From Arenicella sp. (GTDB lineage: Bacteria > Pseudomonadota > Gammaproteobacteria > Arenicellales > Arenicellaceae), in assembly GCA_023299895.1 (NCBI GenBank), contig JALZWI010000254.1, forward strand, positions 1-5,981: a stretch of 5,981 bases of DNA. The letters run 5' to 3'. The notes beneath the pieces were generated by a model, which saw only the letters and a list, made by a program, of their open reading frames with translations, had not been told where the DNA came from and searched no databases. The stretch's first letter is position 1, and every line of letters begins with the position of its first letter. A program made the position numbers and the translations under genes. Shown here piece after piece: positions 1 to 5,981 of the stretch.

Positions 1-1022
1 CTCTTCTTTTTGACATCGAATCTGGCGGCACATAATTGCCCAGCCAGTTTGATTATATTCTTATCATTTAGATCGCGAAAACGCATGTGTTCTTTTATCC
101 CTGCAGCTAGACACAACCGTATCCAAAGTCGACCAGGTATATGAAATTGACCATGTTTCTGCACGAGTTTCCCACCCAGCTCTAACTTGATGGACTCCAA
201 TTCTTTCTGAATCGCCTTTTGCTTTTTACCCGTCCAATTTACTTCTACTTCAAACTTATAGGCCTTATCAGCCAAAACACGAGCGCCAAATGCAGAAAGC
301 TTCAATATCGCAGGCCCACTTTGACCCCAATGCGTGATCAGCAAAGGCCCAGAAGTGGTAATTTTCTCACCACTTATTCGGACTTGTGCCAATGGGACCG
401 ACAGCCCCATCAGATCAGTAAGCCGCTCATCATCTATATGAAAAGTAAACAAAGAGGGGACAGGAGGGATAATCGTATGACCCAGTTTAGCGAGCATCTT
501 CCATACCCGCTCATTGCTCCCTGTAGCGACGACCAGTTGCTTACAACTGTATTCTTCTCCATGCTTCGTCGATAACACAAATCGCTTCTCATCATCACCA
601 GCATGGTATTCAATAGAAACAATATCAGTACTCTGAATCACTTCCACACCATGCAGCTCATTTTGAAGACAATCTATGATCGACTGCGAAGAATCACTCA
701 CAGGAAACATCCGCCCATCAGACTCCACCTTGGTATCTACACCACGAGTATTGAACCAGTCTACAGTCTCTTGACATGAAAATTGATCAAATGCTTTTTT
801 AAGGAAATTCTTACCGCGTGGGTAATTCTTGAGGAGCGCACTATTTTGAAAACAAGCATGCGTGACATTACAGCGACCACCACCAGAGATGCGAACCTTA
901 GACAGACTCTCGCGACCCTTTTCTAAGATGGCGACTTTCATCGACCTTTCATCACCCTTTAGATTGGCTGCACAAAAATAGCCAGCCGCGCCACCTCCTA
1001 AGATCAGGATATCGTAGTGCAT
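1..1022 (-). CDS. HI0933/BaiN-family NAD(P)/FAD-dependent oxidoreductase, 3' end outside window
   Basis: The reverse strand has an open frame of 340 codons from an ATG at 1022-1020 to the window edge, with no stop, so the C-terminus is missing. The N-terminus shows a Rossmann FAD-binding motif, ILGGGAAG (residues 7-14), and an acidic-basic pair (E34 K35) ending the second strand. The family signature SGGGRCN lies at residues 46-52. A further ATG motif is at 166-168, followed by PSLFTF (189-194) and GPLLITHWGQSGPAIL (225-240). This combination is typical of HI0933-like flavoproteins, usually about 390-420 residues, so some 50-80 residues are probably lost, including the C-terminal FAD-contacting segment. 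BaiN, one member, has been linked to bile-acid reduction, but most members have no proven substrate, so no reaction is assigned. No signal peptide is seen and it should be cytosolic. Its start overlaps the ffh stop by one base, which suggests translational coupling. Family assignment is strong; function is open. Confidence 0.9.
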   Translation of the reverse strand, partial: MHYDILILGGGAAGYFCAANLKGDERSMKVAILEKGRESLSKVRISGGGRCNVTHACFQNSALLKNYPRGKNFLKKAFDQFSCQETVDWFNTRGVDTKVESDGRMFPVSDSSQSIIDCLQNELHGVEVIQSTDIVSIEYHAGDDEKRFVLSTKHGEEYSCKQLVVATGSNERVWKMLAKLGHTIIPPVPSLFTFHIDDERLTDLMGLSVPLAQVRISGEKITTSGPLLITHWGQSGPAILKLSAFGARVLADKAYKFEVEVNWTGKKQKAIQKELESIKLELGGKLVQKHGQFHIPGRLWIRLCLAAGIKEHMRFRDLNDKNIIKLAGQLCAARFDVKKK

Positions 1023-2365
1023 TATTTCTTGCCTTGCATAGAGTTGAATTGCTTCATCATTTGTCCCATACCCTTACCCGTAGAGAGTTTATGCATCATC
1101 TTACGCATCTGCTCAAACTGCTTCACAAAGGCATTGATCTCGTGGATCGTGTGGCCACATCCCATTGCTATACGCTTCTTGCGATTCATATTGAGTGCAT
1201 CAGGATTGCCCCTTTCGTGAGGTGTCATAGAGTGTATGATAGCCTCCACCTTGACGAATGCACCATCATCGATATCGACATCTTTCAGCGCCTTACTCAT
1301 ACCAGGTATCATGCCCATGAGAGATTTCATATCTCCCATTTTCTTGATCTGATTCAGCTGCCCCAAGAAATCATTGAAATCAAACTTATTCTTCTTGAAT
1401 TTTTGTTCTAGACGTTTCGCCTCTTTTTCATCAAAATTTTCCTGCGCCTTTTCTACGAAAGACACGATATCTCCCATACCCAATATACGCTGAGCCATAC
1501 GGTCAGGATGAAACACATCTAGCGTGTCCATCTTTTCCCCCATACTCACGAACTTGATCGGCTTACCTACAGTATATTTTACAGAGAGCGCAGCACCACC
1601 ACGCGTATCACCATCCATCTTCGTCACGACGACCCCATCATAGTTGATACGCTCATTAAACGCCTTAGCCGTATTCACTGCATCCTGACCAGTCATCGCA
1701 TCCACTACGAACAAGGTCTCATGCGGTGTGATGGCATTCTTTACATTCTCGATCTCCGCCATCATCTCATCATCTACCGCCAGACGACCTGCTGTATCGA
1801 CAATCACCACATCAAATCCATGCACCTTAGCATGCGCGATCGCATCAGTCGCGATCTTCACAGGATTCTTACTATCTATATCTTTAAACACCTTCGCACC
1901 TACCTGCTCAGCGAGTACACTCAGCTGGTCTATCGCTGCAGGACGATATACATCACAGGCCACGAGTAGGGGAGTCATCTTCCGCTTCTCTTTCAGATGT
2001 AGAGCCAGCTTACCACAGAAGGTCGTCTTACCCGATCCTTGCAGACCAGACACGAGCACCACACCAGGATTACCTTTCACGTTGATCCCGACAGACTGAC
2101 CACCCATCAGCTCGACCATTTCATCCATGACGATCTTCACCATCACTTCACCCGGCTTCACCTCTTTGAGGATATTACGAGACCCGAGCGCCTGCTCTTT
2201 GACCTTATCCGTAAACTCCTTCGCGATCTTATAGTTAACATCCGCAGCAACGAGCGCACGACGGATCTCCTTGATCGACGTGGCCACATTGAGTTCAGTC
2301 AGTTTATTATTCCCTTTCAGCGTCTGAAACGCACCGTCCAACTTTTCCTGTAAACTTTCAAACAT
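1022..2365 (-). CDS. ffh: Signal recognition particle GTPase Ffh (SRP54)
   Basis: This 447-residue protein binds 4.5S RNA and emerging signal or membrane segments, and docks with FtsY to deliver ribosomes to the Sec translocon. The N-domain (about 1-88) begins MFESLQEKL, the usual Ffh start, which supports this ATG. The G-domain (about 98-300) shows the P-loop GLQGSGKTT (107-115), DVYRPAA (138-144), DTAGR (190-194), TKMDGD (248-253) and RGGAALS (255-261). The segment GEKMDTLDVFHPDRM (276-290) closes it. The methionine-rich M-domain (about 325-440) includes MGMIPGM (350-356) and the RNA-binding segment NRKKRIAMGCG (394-404). Length is normal for bacterial Ffh. The usual GSG of the RNA-binding motif reads GCG here. 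No Shine-Dalgarno sequence is visible; a Bacteroidota-type promoter lies just upstream. The flavoprotein gene follows directly with a one-base overlap. The identification is secure. Confidence 0.99.
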   Translation of the reverse strand: MFESLQEKLDGAFQTLKGNNKLTELNVATSIKEIRRALVAADVNYKIAKEFTDKVKEQALGSRNILKEVKPGEVMVKIVMDEMVELMGGQSVGINVKGNPGVVLVSGLQGSGKTTFCGKLALHLKEKRKMTPLLVACDVYRPAAIDQLSVLAEQVGAKVFKDIDSKNPVKIATDAIAHAKVHGFDVVIVDTAGRLAVDDEMMAEIENVKNAITPHETLFVVDAMTGQDAVNTAKAFNERINYDGVVVTKMDGDTRGGAALSVKYTVGKPIKFVSMGEKMDTLDVFHPDRMAQRILGMGDIVSFVEKAQENFDEKEAKRLEQKFKKNKFDFNDFLGQLNQIKKMGDMKSLMGMIPGMSKALKDVDIDDGAFVKVEAIIHSMTPHERGNPDALNMNRKKRIAMGCGHTIHEINAFVKQFEQMRKMMHKLSTGKGMGQMMKQFNSMQGKK

Positions 2366-2383
2366 GGTATTCTACATTTTGCG

Positions 2384-2414
2384 CAAAAATACAGTTTTTC
2401 GAGCATCTTTCAGA
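2384..2414 (-). promoter_or_regulatory. Probable ffh promoter, Bacteroidota type
   Basis: On the minus strand, TATTTTTG (2391-2384) matches the Bacteroidota -7 consensus TAnnTTTG. The triplet CTG lies 19 nt further upstream (2413-2411), a one-base mismatch to the -33 TTG at the expected spacing. The -7 box ends 18 nt before the ffh ATG, giving a very short leader. This would drive ffh and the coupled flavoprotein gene. It is a consensus match only, with no transcript evidence. Confidence 0.5.
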
Positions 2415-2434
2415 GTATTAAGGAGAGGATATTT

Positions 2435-2539
2435 TGGGTGATCCCATTCGCTAAAGAGCGCTTATGGGCGGGCTTTTCAGGGGTACGCTTCGCTCCCGTC
2501 CCCTCCATTTCATTGCGGCGACTGCTCCCTATCGGTCGC
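2435..2539. repeat. GC-rich stem-loop cluster in the divergent intergenic region
   Basis: Four short inverted repeats lie within about 105 nt. TGGG-TGAT-CCCA is at 2435-2446 and CGCT-AAAG-AGCG at 2449-2460. AGGGG(T)ACG pairs with CGTCCCCT around a 9-nt loop at 2479-2504, with one bulged T. GCGAC pairs with GTCGC around a 12-nt loop at 2518-2539. The segment is clearly richer in G and C than the AT-rich sequence on each side and has no convincing reading frame. Both neighbouring genes point away from it, so it is not a terminator for either. The make-up (GGGCGGGCTTTTC, then a stem, then a run of pyrimidine-rich CCCT units) resembles dispersed non-coding repeats I recall from Bacteroidota genomes, but membership cannot be proved from one copy. 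Confidence 0.55.
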
Positions 2540-2581
2540 ACCCTTACTATCCCTATCACAAAAAAGGGCAAATTTTTAGGA

Positions 2582-2621
2582 TTGGTAGGCTTTCATTATA
2601 CTTAGATTTAGCCTATCTTTA
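2582..2621 (+). promoter_or_regulatory. Weak promoter candidates for the secreted-protein gene
   Basis: Two overlapping imperfect Bacteroidota-type promoters can be drawn. One is TTG (2582-2584), 18 nt, then TAGATTTA (2603-2610). The other is TTC (2592-2594), 19 nt, then TATCTTTA (2614-2621). Both -7 boxes end in A instead of the consensus G. The second would leave a leader of about 25 nt before the ATG at 2653. The stretch 2540-2581 upstream shows nothing beyond an A-run and AT-rich sequence. Confidence 0.3.
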
Positions 2622-2652
2622 AGGTCTATTGTCAACAAATTCAACCCAAAAC

Positions 2653-2709
2653 ATGAGAATTCTAACCAGTTTCATCCTCTTTTTGCTTTCTGTAAGTCAA
2701 GTTCATGCG
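2653..2709 (+). other. Sec signal peptide coding segment
   Basis: Residues 1-19 have one arginine at position 2, a hydrophobic core (ILTSFILFLLSV) and a V-H-A signal peptidase I site before Gln20-Cys21. The cysteine is one residue too late to be a lipobox cysteine after this site, and there is no L-x-x-C pattern, so a soluble periplasmic T9SS client fits better than a lipoprotein. Confidence 0.85.
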
Positions 2710-5700
2710 CAGTGCCCCGTCGTCTCGTTTGAAGATGTAGTCGGTGCAAAAGGTGACACTGTTGCTGTTGAGATGACCCTTTCTGGAATTTCTTCATTCG
2801 TTGGCTTTCAGGGTACAGTCACCTACGATCCATCAATTTTATCATTGGTATCGACTGAAAAAGGGGACATTTTTATTGACTCCTATTCAGTCAATTCTAA
2901 TGAGCCTTTTTTTGGAGCAGGTCAAATTATAGTTATTGGTCTTGATTTAACGCCATCCAACCTTACTTATGATTTTGGTGAGTCGAATGTTGTAATGACC
3001 TTATTTTTCGTCATCGAGGGTGACCTTGGAGCTTCTAGTGATATTATATTTGATGACAGCGTTACCGCCATTCAATTTGTAGATGGTAATGATGCAAACG
3101 GACCTTGTGAGATTGTAAATGGATCCGTCACTGTAGATGACAAACCACTACTTTCACAAAGTTGCCCAATCATAGTTATCGAAGATCAAACTGGAGCTAC
3201 AGGTGATACCATCGGAGTAAATATGTTTTTCTCAGGTATTGATCCATTGTTGGCTTTTCAAGGAACCATAGTATATGATCCGTCCGTTTTGTCTTTTATT
3301 TCTCTTGAAGATGGTACCGATATTGATTCTGAATTTAGTCTGAGTTACAATGAGCCTTTTTTTGCTTCGGGTCAAATAGTAATTGTTGGACTAGATTCAC
3401 TTCTACAAAATAAATATGACTTTGATGAATTAGGCAACATTGCAAGATTGAATTTTGTCCTAACTGGAGCTGCTGGAACGAGCAGCGACATCGCTTTTAC
3501 AGGGCAGCTTGCAGGAATTGAGTTCACAAGTTCCGTCGAAGAGGGACCAGTGGGGAGCTGCGATATTATCAATGGCTCCATCAGCATATCTGGAATGCCA
3601 CCTCCACCACCCAACGATTTTGAGGTAAGCACTACGGTAACGGATGCCCTCTGCAATCAAACCACTTTAGGTAGCATTACAGCTACAGGTCTCTTTGGTG
3701 TACCACCTTACACTTTCTCTTGGACAGGTGCGAATAACTTCACCTCTAATCAATCAACAATCACGGAATTGCTTCCAGGCTTCTACAACTTAACCGCAAC
3801 TGATTCAAATAATGCCACAGTCGTTATTGATGGTATTGAAATTCAAGAAGTAGGAGGAGGCTTTGACATAAATAGCTTCGTTCAGCAGAACTATTGTGAT
3901 ACGGGTATGCTTGGTGATATTAGCACAAGTATTACTTCAGCGAGTGTAGGAGGTCCTTTCACCTTTGATTGGAGTAATGGGGCAACGACTCAAAGAATCA
4001 GCAATCTGTCAAACGGTTTATACACCCTTACCGTTACTGATAATGTAGGCTGTACACAAGTCTATGAATTCGAAATATTCTCAAGAGGTTTCCTACTAGA
4101 CTTTGAGACTAATTTTTCCTGCGAAGGGGAGAGTACCGGATCTATCTATGCGATAGATTTATTAGGAAATTTAACTTTCAATTGGAGTACAGGAGCAGTT
4201 ACAGACAGTATAGAAAATTTAGCTGCCGGAACTTATGAAGTGACCGTTGAAGAACCACAAGGTTGCCAACTGGTAGCCACATTTGAACTAGGTGAAATGA
4301 TAGAAAACTCAGACCTAATTTTAGATGCCACATGCTCTTCTTTAGGTCAAAATAATGGTTCTATTTCACCAAGTTTTATAGGAGATCTTGCTGGCACTTC
4401 CATAGACCTAGAAGTTTTTGATGCCGCTGGATTACCAGAGACTGAATTATTCGATTTAGCACCTGGGACATATAATGTAATGGGTACTTCTATCAATGGC
4501 TGTACGTATCAAAGCTCTGCCACCATCGAAGAAAGTCTTTCTGACTATACTGCAGATTATTACTCTTGTATGCTGGACTCTATCCAATTTGAAACTTCAT
4601 CCAATAATCCGAACTTATTATATAGCTGGAGTCCTGATACGAGTTTTGTGATTGATAGTGTATCTAATCCGATTTTCTTAGATGCTGAGTTTGCTAATCC
4701 AAATTTTACTGCCACTTTATTGACCTCAGGTGCTGCAGGATGTACGAGATCTTTTGATTTCAATGTTATACAGCAAGATGCCTGTGTATGGCCAGGTGAT
4801 ACGAACGAAGACAATATGGTCAGTGCAGCAGACTTACTCCATATTGGTATCGCGAATGGAGATGCTGGACCAACTAGACCTGAGCCTAATGTGACCGAAT
4901 GGTTTACCCAGCCCGCTACATTATGGAATGAAAATATTGGCACAAGTCCACTAGATAAAATGTTCGCGGATTGTAATGGTGACGGACTCATAAATGATGC
5001 TGATATTCTGGTTGTGTCGCAAAACAATGGTTTAATGCATCTGAATTTTACCAATGATACAGAGGTAGATAGAGCGATGGGCGTACCCTTGTTTGTAGAC
5101 CTTGAGCCAAATTATCTTGACAATGTGGAGTATGACATCAACGTCGTCTTAGGAGAGGTTGATGACCAAGCACTCAGTGCTTACGGTATTGCATTCCAAA
5201 TCAAATACGACCCCACGACAACCATCATATCAGCTGGCAGCTTCCAAGAACAAGGTTGGCTGTCAGAAGACAGTAGCGTAACTTGGGATATCGATTTCAT
5301 GGGAAGTGACCTGGGTCTCCTAGACGTCGCTGTCACTAGAACTAACGGCACAAGCCTAGATGGTTTTGGCCCAATCGCCACCTTCAAAAGTACCTTCATC
5401 GGAGACCTAAAATCAGAAATAGAATTTGAAATTATCAACGCCATCCTCATCACCGCAGACGCAGTAGATATTCCAGTCCTAGCTATGGAGTCCTCCTCAG
5501 TTATAGGCATAGGAACTTCCAGCGCTTCCACATTACAAGCGGATCTATTTAATGAATCAATTTTTCCTAATCCGACTTCAGATTATATACATGTCAATTC
5601 AGATCGAACCATTGAAAATTACATCATCTATAATACCATTGGTCAAAACTGTAAACATGGAAATCTATTTCAATCACAAATTGAGATCAACCAATTGACC

Positions 5701-5769
5701 CCAGGCATGTACACCATCCAATTGGCAGGCCCAAAAGGATTAACTTCTCATAAGTTGATTGTGAAATAA
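2653..5769 (+). CDS. Modular T9SS-secreted surface protein with cohesin-like, SprB-like and dockerin-like domains
   Basis: This predicted 1038-residue exported protein is of a kind common in Bacteroidota; its exact ligand is unknown. The ATG at 2653 is preferred because it gives a compact signal peptide (MRIL, then a hydrophobic core, VHA|QC, cleavage near 19/20). Two similar cohesin-like beta domains follow (about 20-162 and 170-312), sharing FQGT..YDPS.LS, NEPFF and C.I.NGS. A PPPPP linker is at 316-320. Five SprB-like modules span about 322-707, with GSI, F.W and L..G.Y.....D..GC patterns. A dockerin-like pair of calcium loops has ligands D716, N718, D720, S724, D727 and D773, N775, D777, N781, D784. 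A third, more divergent cohesin-like domain covers about 803-954 (YGIAFQIKYDP). A type A T9SS sorting domain ends the chain (about 964-1038: IFPNPTSDYI to HKLIVK). No catalytic domain is seen, so an adhesive, scaffolding or structural role is inferred. It appears monocistronic. Confidence 0.93.
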   Translation: MRILTSFILFLLSVSQVHAQCPVVSFEDVVGAKGDTVAVEMTLSGISSFVGFQGTVTYDPSILSLVSTEKGDIFIDSYSVNSNEPFFGAGQIIVIGLDLTPSNLTYDFGESNVVMTLFFVIEGDLGASSDIIFDDSVTAIQFVDGNDANGPCEIVNGSVTVDDKPLLSQSCPIIVIEDQTGATGDTIGVNMFFSGIDPLLAFQGTIVYDPSVLSFISLEDGTDIDSEFSLSYNEPFFASGQIVIVGLDSLLQNKYDFDELGNIARLNFVLTGAAGTSSDIAFTGQLAGIEFTSSVEEGPVGSCDIINGSISISGMPPPPPNDFEVSTTVTDALCNQTTLGSITATGLFGVPPYTFSWTGANNFTSNQSTITELLPGFYNLTATDSNNATVVIDGIEIQEVGGGFDINSFVQQNYCDTGMLGDISTSITSASVGGPFTFDWSNGATTQRISNLSNGLYTLTVTDNVGCTQVYEFEIFSRGFLLDFETNFSCEGESTGSIYAIDLLGNLTFNWSTGAVTDSIENLAAGTYEVTVEEPQGCQLVATFELGEMIENSDLILDATCSSLGQNNGSISPSFIGDLAGTSIDLEVFDAAGLPETELFDLAPGTYNVMGTSINGCTYQSSATIEESLSDYTADYYSCMLDSIQFETSSNNPNLLYSWSPDTSFVIDSVSNPIFLDAEFANPNFTATLLTSGAAGCTRSFDFNVIQQDACVWPGDTNEDNMVSAADLLHIGIANGDAGPTRPEPNVTEWFTQPATLWNENIGTSPLDKMFADCNGDGLINDADILVVSQNNGLMHLNFTNDTEVDRAMGVPLFVDLEPNYLDNVEYDINVVLGEVDDQALSAYGIAFQIKYDPTTTIISAGSFQEQGWLSEDSSVTWDIDFMGSDLGLLDVAVTRTNGTSLDGFGPIATFKSTFIGDLKSEIEFEIINAILITADAVDIPVLAMESSSVIGIGTSSASTLQADLFNESIFPNPTSDYIHVNSDRTIENYIIYNTIGQNCKHGNLFQSQIEINQLTPGMYTIQLAGPKGLTSHKLIVK
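2710..3588 (+). repeat. Tandem duplication of cohesin-like domain, 450-nt period
   Basis: Two copies of about 143 residues (20-162 and 170-312 of the protein) align at an exact offset of 150 codons. Shared blocks include FQGT..YDPS.LS, NEPFF, GQI.I.GLD, SSDI.F and C[ED]I.NGS. A 15-nt identical stretch coding for NEPFF occurs at 2899-2913 and 3349-3363. Elsewhere the nucleotides have diverged while the protein pattern is kept, so the duplication is old enough for substitutions but has kept its spacing. Confidence 0.85.
3616..4773 (+). repeat. Five SprB-like modules of about 71-81 residues
   Basis: The modules start near residues 322, 404, 480, 552 and 629. The leading cysteines are C334, C415, C490, C561 and C639, spaced 81, 75, 71 and 78 residues. 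Modules 2-5 also have a closing cysteine (C467, C538, C617, C697) in a GC motif near the module end, as in SprB repeats (L..G.Y.vtVtD..GC). Module 1 has lost the closing one (DSNNAT). Modules 4 and 5 are degenerate; module 5 is recognised mainly from the W after an S-rich strand (LLYSWSPD) and the cysteine spacing. Confidence 0.7.
4783..5034 (+). other. Dockerin-like double calcium-loop module
   Basis: The module opens VWPGD at residue 712 and carries two EF-hand-like loops, D-T-N-E-D (716-720) and D-C-N-G-D (773-777), each with the later ligands at loop positions 9 and 12. About 45 residues separate the loops, including GPTRPEPNV and the W-rich WFTQPATLW. This long insert matches a Bacteroidota-type variant and is unlike the short spacing of clostridial cellulosomal dockerins. 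C711 and C774 flank it and could pair. Confidence 0.75.
5542..5766 (+). other. Type A T9SS C-terminal sorting domain
   Basis: The last 75 residues carry IFPNPTSDYIHV, then IYNTIGQ, IEINQLTPGMYTIQL and the terminal HKLIVK. This is the standard order of the Por secretion sorting domain (TIGR04183 type). In known cases the domain directs passage through the outer membrane by T9SS and is then removed, with the cargo anchored or released. Confidence 0.95.
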
Positions 5770-5790
5770 AAAAGAGGAACAAAACCCCGC

Positions 5791-5838
5791 GCGTTCTTTG
5801 TGTTTAGTGTCTAAACTTGGTCTTTGCGTTCTTTGTGT
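5791..5838. repeat. 13-nt direct repeat with an internal inverted repeat
   Basis: GCGTTCTTTGTGT occurs at 5791-5803 and again at 5826-5838, a period of 35 nt. Between them, GTTTAG-TGT-CTAAAC (5802-5816) is a perfect 6-bp inverted repeat. On the reverse strand the unit reads ACACAAAGAACGC, close to the ACGCAAAG-type intergenic repeats I recall from many bacterial genomes. The rest of 5770-5947 shows no gene. Confidence 0.55.
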
Positions 5839-5947
5839 GAACCTGAATACCCTTAGCACTCTAAGTTCAAATTTTCACCAAGAACCCTATCCCAATTTTA
5901 AGTTAACAATTCCAAGAAAGCAAGAACCAGTTACCCTGAAAAGCTTG

Positions 5948-5966
5948 CCCCGATTTTTTTTCGGGG
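5948..5966. terminator. Perfect hairpin with T-rich loop, possible terminator
   Basis: CCCCGA (5948-5953) pairs perfectly with TCGGGG (5961-5966) around a loop of seven T. It lies about 180 nt after the stop of the secreted-protein gene. The T-run is in the loop and only TT follows the stem on the plus strand, so it is not a canonical intrinsic terminator. It could end transcription of this gene or of an unseen gene entering from the right. Confidence 0.35.
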
Positions 5967-5981
5967 GGTTAAATAATATAG

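Noticed and set aside
219..575. Plus-strand open frame of 118 codons
   Set aside because: It lies antisense to the flavoprotein gene, which has clear family motifs across the same stretch. Its own translation is low-complexity and matches no family I know.
1034..1411. Plus-strand open frame of 125 codons, and similar ones at 1721-2353
   Set aside because: All are antisense to ffh, with histidine- and leucine-rich translations that mirror the ffh codon pattern.
2479..2504. Intrinsic terminator between ffh and the secreted-protein gene
   Set aside because: The two genes diverge from this region, so neither ends here, and the stem is not followed by a T-run on either strand.
2629..2652. TTG start giving eight extra N-terminal residues on the secreted protein
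   Set aside because: The added residues (STNSTQN) are polar and would sit in front of a complete signal peptide that begins at the ATG at 2653. TTG is also a rarer start, and there is no Shine-Dalgarno sequence to favour it.
2710..4773. CRISPR or nucleotide satellite array
   Set aside because: The repetition is at protein-module level with long diverged units. There are no short identical repeats with regular unique spacers.
4560..5054. Minus-strand open frame of 164 codons, and others at 3372-3660 and 5181-5531
   Set aside because: They are antisense to well-defined modules of the secreted protein, and their translations show no domain or signal.

Overview
The window looks like chromosomal DNA of a member of the Bacteroidota. 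Three signs support this. The long plus-strand gene ends in a type IX secretion (T9SS) C-terminal sorting domain. It also carries SprB-like repeats and a Bacteroidota-style dockerin-like module. The best promoter candidate has the TAnnTTTG form typical of the phylum, and no start codon has a clear Shine-Dalgarno sequence. The class or genus cannot be fixed from the sequence alone.

Layout: positions 1-2365 hold a minus-strand pair. ffh, the SRP GTPase gene, lies upstream (1022-2365). An HI0933/BaiN-type flavoprotein gene follows it and runs off the left edge without a stop (1-1022). Their stop and start codons share one base (TAATG), so they are probably co-transcribed and translationally coupled. 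Positions 2366-2652 form a divergent intergenic region. It holds a probable ffh promoter, a GC-rich cluster of four short stem-loops that resembles a dispersed intergenic repeat, and a weak promoter candidate for the plus-strand gene. Positions 2653-5769 encode a 1038-residue modular secreted protein. Its order is signal peptide, two tandem cohesin-like domains, a proline linker, five SprB-like cysteine-bracketed modules, a dockerin-like pair of calcium loops, a third cohesin-like domain and a T9SS sorting domain. Positions 5770-5981 are non-coding, with a 13-nt direct repeat and two hairpins.

The left pair is housekeeping (membrane targeting) plus a flavoenzyme of uncertain role. The right gene is an accessory-type surface protein whose export would use Sec and then T9SS. 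Nothing links the two units functionally, apart from the general point that Sec-exported proteins need membrane targeting. I see no clear undescribed system. The most interesting object is the architecture of the 1038-residue protein, especially its regular cysteine bracketing and the presence of cohesin-like and dockerin-like modules in one chain.
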